Notes under the pieces: model-generated
The model's database searches: none
Told to the model about the DNA's origin: nothing
The model's input: the letters and a program-made list of their open reading frames with translations, nothing else
Position numbers and translations under genes: made by a program
Shown here: piece by piece, positions 32,270 through 35,932 of the stretch
Layout: every line of letters begins with the position of its first letter
Numbering within the stretch: position 1 is the stretch's first letter
From: Nevskia sp.
Lineage (GTDB): Bacteria > Pseudomonadota > Gammaproteobacteria > Nevskiales > Nevskiaceae
Assembly (NCBI GenBank): GCA_028291645.1
Contig: JAQGNU010000180.1
Span: 1 to 35,932, forward strand
Direction: 5' to 3'
Length of the DNA stretch: 35,932 nt

Positions 32270-33144
32270 GCGCTTGCCTTGATCGCGCCGAGTTCGCGAT
32301 GCTTCACCACCACCGAGTCGTAGCGCGTGCGGAACTCGGCGGCGAGTCGCTCGACCATGTAGACCGAGCGATGCTGGCCGCCGGTGCAGCCGATCGCGAC
32401 GGTGACGTAGGCGCGCTCCTGCGCTTTCAGTTTCGGCAGCCAGCGATCGAGAAAATCGTGGATGTCGCCATACAGCGCGGCGACATCGGCGTTGGCTTCG
32501 AGATAGCCGGCGACGGCGGCGTCGCGGCCGGTCAGTGCGCGCAGCTCCGGCACCCAGTGCGGGTTCGGCAGGCAGCGCACGTCGAACACGAAATCGGCGC
32601 CCTCGGGCAGGCCATTCTTGTAGCCGAACGACAGGAACAGCACCGACATCTGCGCGCGCGCGGCGTCCGGCAGATGCGCCAGGATCGCGCTGCGCAGTTC
32701 GTACAGATTCATCGCCGAGGTGTCGATGCTGCTGTGCGCGAGATTGGCGATCGGCTCCAGCAGTTTGCGCTCCAGATGAATCGCTTCGAGCAAGGCGATC
32801 GAATCGCTCGACAGCGGATGCTTGCGCCGCGTTTCGTGGTAGCGCCGCTGGATCACTTCATCCGTAGCATTGAGGAACACCACGCGCACATCCACGCCCT
32901 GCGCGCGCAAGGCGTCGATCACCGCCGGGAAGCCGGCGATCTCGAGCCGGTCGGCACGCGCATCGACGCCGATCGCGAGCTGCCGGTAGCGTGTGCCGGA
33001 ACCGCCTTCGAGACCGTGCGCGATCAACGGCTGCACCAGCGCCAGCGGCAGGTTGTCGATGCAGTAGAAGCCGAGGTCCTCGTATTGGCGCAGCGCCACC
33101 GTCTTGCCGGCGCCCGACAGGCCGCTGACGATGATCAGGCGCAT
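32266..33144 (-). CDS. rapZ: RNase adapter protein RapZ (P-loop nucleotide-binding)
   Basis: A 292-residue RapZ/YvcJ protein. In E. coli it senses glucosamine-6-phosphate and guides RNase E to the small RNA GlmZ. Visible: Walker A GLSGAGKT (8-15), EDLGFYCIDNLP, the Walker B-like VRVVFLNATDE, RRKHPLS, LSFGYKNGLPEGADFVFDVR and the C-terminal CTGGQHRSVYMVERLA. The start at 33144 places the P-loop as in the family. An ATG at 33186 (14 residues longer, overlapping hprK) is possible and has a weak GGA. Its target RNA, if any, is not in the window. Confidence 0.93.
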   Translation of the reverse strand: MRLIIVSGLSGAGKTVALRQYEDLGFYCIDNLPLALVQPLIAHGLEGGSGTRYRQLAIGVDARADRLEIAGFPAVIDALRAQGVDVRVVFLNATDEVIQRRYHETRRKHPLSSDSIALLEAIHLERKLLEPIANLAHSSIDTSAMNLYELRSAILAHLPDAARAQMSVLFLSFGYKNGLPEGADFVFDVRCLPNPHWVPELRALTGRDAAVAGYLEANADVAALYGDIHDFLDRWLPKLKAQERAYVTVAIGCTGGQHRSVYMVERLAAEFRTRYDSVVVKHRELGAIKASA

Positions 33145-33172
33145 CGTCGCAGGGCAATCAGAGGTCGGCAGG

Positions 33173-33712
33173 TCAGGCAATGTCATCGTTGGATTCCAGG
33201 CGCCGCAGCTGGCGTTCCACCAGCACCTCGTCGGCGCGGTAGCCGGCCAGGCGTAAGCGGTGGTCGCGGCAAGCGGCCTCGACCAGCACCGCCAGATTAT
33301 GCCCGACGCGCCGCGGCAGAGAGATTTCCGGGATCGGCCGATCGAGCAAGGTGAAGATGCCGCGACGGCCGCTGAGCCGTTCCTCCGCCGAAGGATCGGC
33401 GCGCACGCCGAGATCGATCACCAGATCGAGCGCGGCTTCGGCGATCACCGAATCCTTGCCGTACAGCGCGCGCGCATCGAGCACTCCGAGTCCGCGCACT
33501 TCAATGAAGCCGGACAACAGCGCCGGGCAACTGCCGATGATGCGGCCGTGGCTGTCGCGGCGCCATTCCACCGCATCGTCGGCGATCAGTTTATGGCCGC
33601 GCGACAGCAGCTCGATTGCCAGCTCGCTCTTGCCGGTGCCGCTGGCGCCGCGCAGCAGCAAGCCGAGATCCTCGACCGCAACCAAGACTCCGTGAGTGAG
33701 CATTTCCGGCAT
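33173..33712 (-). CDS. hprK: HPr kinase/phosphorylase, C-terminal domain only
   Basis: A 179-residue HprK catalytic domain, which phosphorylates or dephosphorylates the regulatory serine of HPr. Visible: THGVLVAVEDLG (His7), Walker A GASGTGKS (22-29), LIADDAVEW, and the family signature GFIEVRGLGVLDARALYG. Standard HprK has about 310 residues with an N-terminal domain of some 130. That domain is absent here and cannot lie upstream, because only 96 bases separate this start from ptsN. Short HprKs are known from alphaproteobacteria. The HPr encoded in the same cluster keeps the target serine. Confidence 0.88.
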   Translation of the reverse strand: MPEMLTHGVLVAVEDLGLLLRGASGTGKSELAIELLSRGHKLIADDAVEWRRDSHGRIIGSCPALLSGFIEVRGLGVLDARALYGKDSVIAEAALDLVIDLGVRADPSAEERLSGRRGIFTLLDRPIPEISLPRRVGHNLAVLVEAACRDHRLRLAGYRADEVLVERQLRRLESNDDIA

Positions 33713-33808
33713 GGCAGCGGAATGATACGCAGAGCCGCTGACGCTTGCGGCTAGGCGCCTGCGCCATGGTAATGAGGGTTGATGTCGGCGCGTGCGCCGG
33801 AGCTGGGC

Positions 33809-34255
33809 TCAGCCGATCAGCAGCGCGTGCACCGCGGCGGCATCCGCGGCACTGCGCACCGAGGCGCAGAAATCGTCCTCAGAGAATTTCTCGGCGATGG
33901 CGGCCAGATGCTTCAGATGTTCGCTGGTGGCGTTCTGCGGCACCACCAAACCGAAGATCAGGTCGACGCTGCGGCCGTCGTGAGCTTCGTATTCGACCGG
34001 GTGCTTGAGGCGCAGGAACGCGCCGACGCTGGTGGTGACGCCGGCCATGCGGCCGTGCGGGATCGCCACGCCGTGGCCGAGGCCGGTGCTGCCAAGCTTC
34101 TCGCGGTTGGCGAGGCTGGCGAGAATGTCGGCCTGGCTGACGCTGGGCGCACCGAGCGCCAACAGCCGGGCAATTTCTTCGAGCGCGCGTTTCTTGCTGG
34201 TAACGGTCTGGCCGACGGCGACGCGGCTGTTGCTGAGGATTTCAGCGAGTTTCAT
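33809..34255 (-). CDS. ptsN: Nitrogen PTS EIIA protein PtsN
   Basis: A 148-residue EIIA-Ntr of the fructose/mannitol EIIA fold. It is a phosphorylation-dependent regulator of potassium, nitrogen and envelope functions. Visible: N-terminal MKLAEILSNSRVAV, SKKRALEEIARLLA, the active-site GLGHGVAIPHGRM (His67) and DLIFGLVVPQNATSEHLK. AGGAAGAG just upstream is a good ribosome site. It is separated from hpf by an intrinsic terminator and from hprK by 96 bases. Confidence 0.95.
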   Translation of the reverse strand: MKLAEILSNSRVAVGQTVTSKKRALEEIARLLALGAPSVSQADILASLANREKLGSTGLGHGVAIPHGRMAGVTTSVGAFLRLKHPVEYEAHDGRSVDLIFGLVVPQNATSEHLKHLAAIAEKFSEDDFCASVRSAADAAAVHALLIG

Positions 34256-34295
34256 CGAGCTCTCTTCCTTGGTTTCTTTTTACTGAATTTTTACT

Positions 34296-34330
34296 AAAAA
34301 GGAAGCCCGACGATGCTGTCGCCGGGCTTC
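34296..34330 (-). terminator. Intrinsic terminator after hpf (minus strand)
   Basis: GAAGCCCG (34302-34309) and CGGGCTTC (34323-34330) form a perfect 8-bp stem, with CGAC/GTCG pairing further inside. On the minus strand it is followed by CCTTTTTAG. It lies between hpf and ptsN, so rpoN-hpf transcripts would end here in part, and ptsN would need read-through or its own promoter. Confidence 0.78.
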
Positions 34331-34406
34331 GGTACGCACCGCTTTAGTGTACTGCCGTACCGCGGCGAAAGCTTAAGGCCGTCGTCCGCGGGGTCGGCAG
34401 TGGCTG

Positions 34407-34730
34407 CTAGTTGATCAGGTGCTTCTGCACGTCGCGCGCGTGGTGATCGCGGATTTTGCTTTTGAATTTGCGGGTTTGCTGATCGAGCTTGTCGATCAGG
34501 CCGTCGATGGCGGCGTACATGTCCTGGCAGATTTGTTCGGCATGCAACTTGGTACCTCGGGCATGCAGCGTGGCCTCGGCCTTGTGCTGCAACTTGGTGT
34601 CGACTGAGAGGATCACCGTCGCGTCGATCAGGTGATCGAAGTGTCGCTCCACGCGCTTGAGCTTCTCGACCACATAGCTGCGCAGTGCGGGGGTTAGATC
34701 CGTGTGATGCCCGGAGATATTCAGATTCAT
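34407..34730 (-). CDS. hpf: Ribosome hibernation promoting factor (short HPF)
   Basis: A 107-residue short HPF/YhbH-type protein, which binds the 30S decoding centre and promotes 100S dimers in stationary phase. Visible: MNLNISGHHTDLTPALRSYV, EKLKRVERHFDHLIDATVIL, KAEATLHARGTKLHAEQICQ and DMYAAIDGLIDKLDQQTRKF. AAGGAG 7 bases before the ATG at 34730 sets the start; an in-frame ATG at 34757 is rejected. Position directly after rpoN is the standard order. The long-form C-terminal domain is absent, as in other gammaproteobacteria. Confidence 0.95.
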   Translation of the reverse strand: MNLNISGHHTDLTPALRSYVVEKLKRVERHFDHLIDATVILSVDTKLQHKAEATLHARGTKLHAEQICQDMYAAIDGLIDKLDQQTRKFKSKIRDHHARDVQKHLIN

Positions 34731-34821
34731 GCGAAGACTCCTTCTTGAGCCGGCCAAAGCGCGGCCGGAATACGGTTGACGCAGAAATCAGGCCATGGAG
34801 TCGTGTGCCGTGCTGGTTTTT

Positions 34822-35932
34822 TCAGCTCAACGGTTTACGTTCGTGCGACGGCGGGATGTGCATGGCTTCGCGGTACTTCGCGACTGTGCGGCGCGCCACT
34901 TGTATGCCTTCCTTCAACAGCATTTCGGCAAGGGTTGCGTCCGACAGCGGCTTGGCCGGTTCTTCCAGCGCAATCAATCGCTTGATCATGGCTTGAATGG
35001 CAGTTGCAGAGCAGGTACCTCCTTCCGTGGTTTGGACATGGCTTGAGAAAAAGAATTTCAATTCAAACAGGCCGCGCGGCGTCAATAAATATTTATTGGC
35101 GGTGGCGCGGGAGACGGTTGACTCGTGCACGCCGAGTTTCTCGGCGACATCGCGCAGCACCAAGGGCCGCATCGCTTCCTCGCCGTAATCGAGGAAGGCG
35201 CGCTGTTCTTCGACGATGCACTGCGCCACCCGCAGCAGCGTTTCGTTGCGCGCTTCCAGGCTGTTGATGAAGTAACGCGCTTCCTGCAGATGCTGCTTCA
35301 GCGTCAGCTGATCGCGCGAGGTATCGGCGCGCTTCACCAGCCCGTGGTAGTACGGATTGATGCGCAGCCGCGGGTTGTGTTCCGGGTTCAGGCTGACGCG
35401 CCAACGGCCGTTCTTCTTGATCACGAACACATCGGGGGCGACGTAGTCGTTCTGATGCGCCTGATACGGCCGGCCCGGATGTGGCTGCAACTGCTGGATC
35501 AGCGCCAGCCCCGGCTGGATTTCGGCAAGGGCGAGGCCAGTGACCTTCGCCAGTGCGGTTTCGTCTCGCCGCGCCAGCAGCACCATCGGCGCTTCCAGCA
35601 GGCGCAGCGCGGTATCGCGGCCCTCGGTGGCCGCGGCGAACTGCTGCAGCTGCAGCCGCAGGCATTCGGTCAGATCGCGTGCGGCAACGCCGGCCGGATC
35701 GAAGTCCTGCACCATCTTCAGTACCGCGTCGATCCGTGCCGGCTCGACCTTGAGGCTGCTCACCAAGCGCGCCCGGATCGCGTCCCAGTCTTCCAGATAG
35801 CCGTCGTCGTTGATCGCGTCGATCAGGTTCAGCGCGATCTCGGCATCGACATCGTCGAACGGCGACAGATTGGCTTGCCAGATCAGGTGTTCGCGCAGCG
35901 AGCGCTCGCTGTGCAGGTTGGCCTGCATGTAG
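34822..35932 (-). CDS. rpoN: RNA polymerase sigma-54 factor RpoN (5' end outside window)
   Basis: The C-terminal 369 or so residues of RpoN; the frame runs open through the window edge, so about 100 N-terminal residues, including the activator-responsive region I, are missing. Visible: the core-binding region (LREHLIWQANLSPF, NLIDAINDDGYLED, DFDPAGVAARDLTECLRLQL), KKNGRWRVSLNPEHNPRLRI, the helix-turn-helix region (LRDVAEKLGVHESTVSRA, about 35107-35155) and the RpoN box ARRTVAKYRE (about 34864-34896), which reads the -24 element. It lies 91 bases upstream of hpf. The probable sigma-54 promoter at 418 is a likely target. Confidence 0.96.
   Translation of the reverse strand, partial: YMQANLHSERSLREHLIWQANLSPFDDVDAEIALNLIDAINDDGYLEDWDAIRARLVSSLKVEPARIDAVLKMVQDFDPAGVAARDLTECLRLQLQQFAAATEGRDTALRLLEAPMVLLARRDETALAKVTGLALAEIQPGLALIQQLQPHPGRPYQAHQNDYVAPDVFVIKKNGRWRVSLNPEHNPRLRINPYYHGLVKRADTSRDQLTLKQHLQEARYFINSLEARNETLLRVAQCIVEEQRAFLDYGEEAMRPLVLRDVAEKLGVHESTVSRATANKYLLTPRGLFELKFFFSSHVQTTEGGTCSATAIQAMIKRLIALEEPAKPLSDATLAEMLLKEGIQVARRTVAKYREAMHIPPSHERKPLS

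Overview
The window is about 36 kb of GC-rich (roughly 65%) chromosome from a gammaproteobacterium, most likely near the Xanthomonadales/Nevskiales. That placement is inferred from gene order: argH / algZ-algR-hemC-hemD-hemX-hemY is the arrangement known from pseudomonads and xanthomonads, and rpoN-hpf-ptsN-hprK-rapZ-EIIA-HPr-EI is the extended 'nitrogen PTS' cluster of xanthomonad-like bacteria. No rRNA, tRNA or CRISPR array was seen, and no gene-free stretch exceeds 300 bases.

Layout. 1-3.2 kb: ubiK (minus strand), then an ammonium unit of PII gene, amtB, terminator and second PII gene. A well-spaced sigma-54 promoter (-24/-12) lies before the first PII gene. 3.2-4.1 kb: two overlapping DUF4124 secreted proteins that look like tandem paralogues. 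4.1-7.0 kb: divergent speE and speA (polyamines). 7.2-9.2 kb: a YggT-like membrane protein converging on argH. 9.3-15.5 kb: algZ, a 9-codon upstream ORF, algR, then hemC-hemD-hemX-hemY. 15.5-19.6 kb: an atypical SDR, mscL, a Kdo 3-hydroxylase, a DUF4440-like lipoprotein, a 4-TM protein and a GST-like protein. 19.7-22.0 kb: cstA and its small overlapping partner ybdD.

22.0-22.9 kb is the only clearly accessory stretch. It holds a lower-GC HNH-nuclease fragment whose stop codon lies in a 79-bp double-palindrome repeat, followed by an intact two-gene toxin-antitoxin operon. 22.9-25.7 kb (minus strand): ampD-ampE-DUF3465-btuF-like, tightly packed. 25.7-28.5 kb: a two-domain M16 peptidase, probably a lipoprotein. 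28.6-29.7 kb: a small secreted or membrane protein, trmL, and a decayed membrane-protein fragment. 29.7-35.9 kb (minus strand): rpoN (5' end outside the window), hpf, ptsN, a single-domain hprK, rapZ, EIIA-Man, HPr and enzyme I.

The two ends connect functionally. The right end encodes sigma-54 and a phosphorelay tied to nitrogen and carbon status; the left end carries a probable sigma-54 target, the PII/AmtB ammonium system. Most of the window is conserved core genome, and I found no clear-cut new defence or biosynthetic system. The points most worth a second look are: the AmtB periplasmic Ala/Pro linker, whose protein repeat is kept by different codons; the HNH/palindrome/toxin-antitoxin island; the (TGGAAAC)4 repeat in the leader of the enzyme I gene; the compact HprK; and the membrane-protein remnant after trmL.
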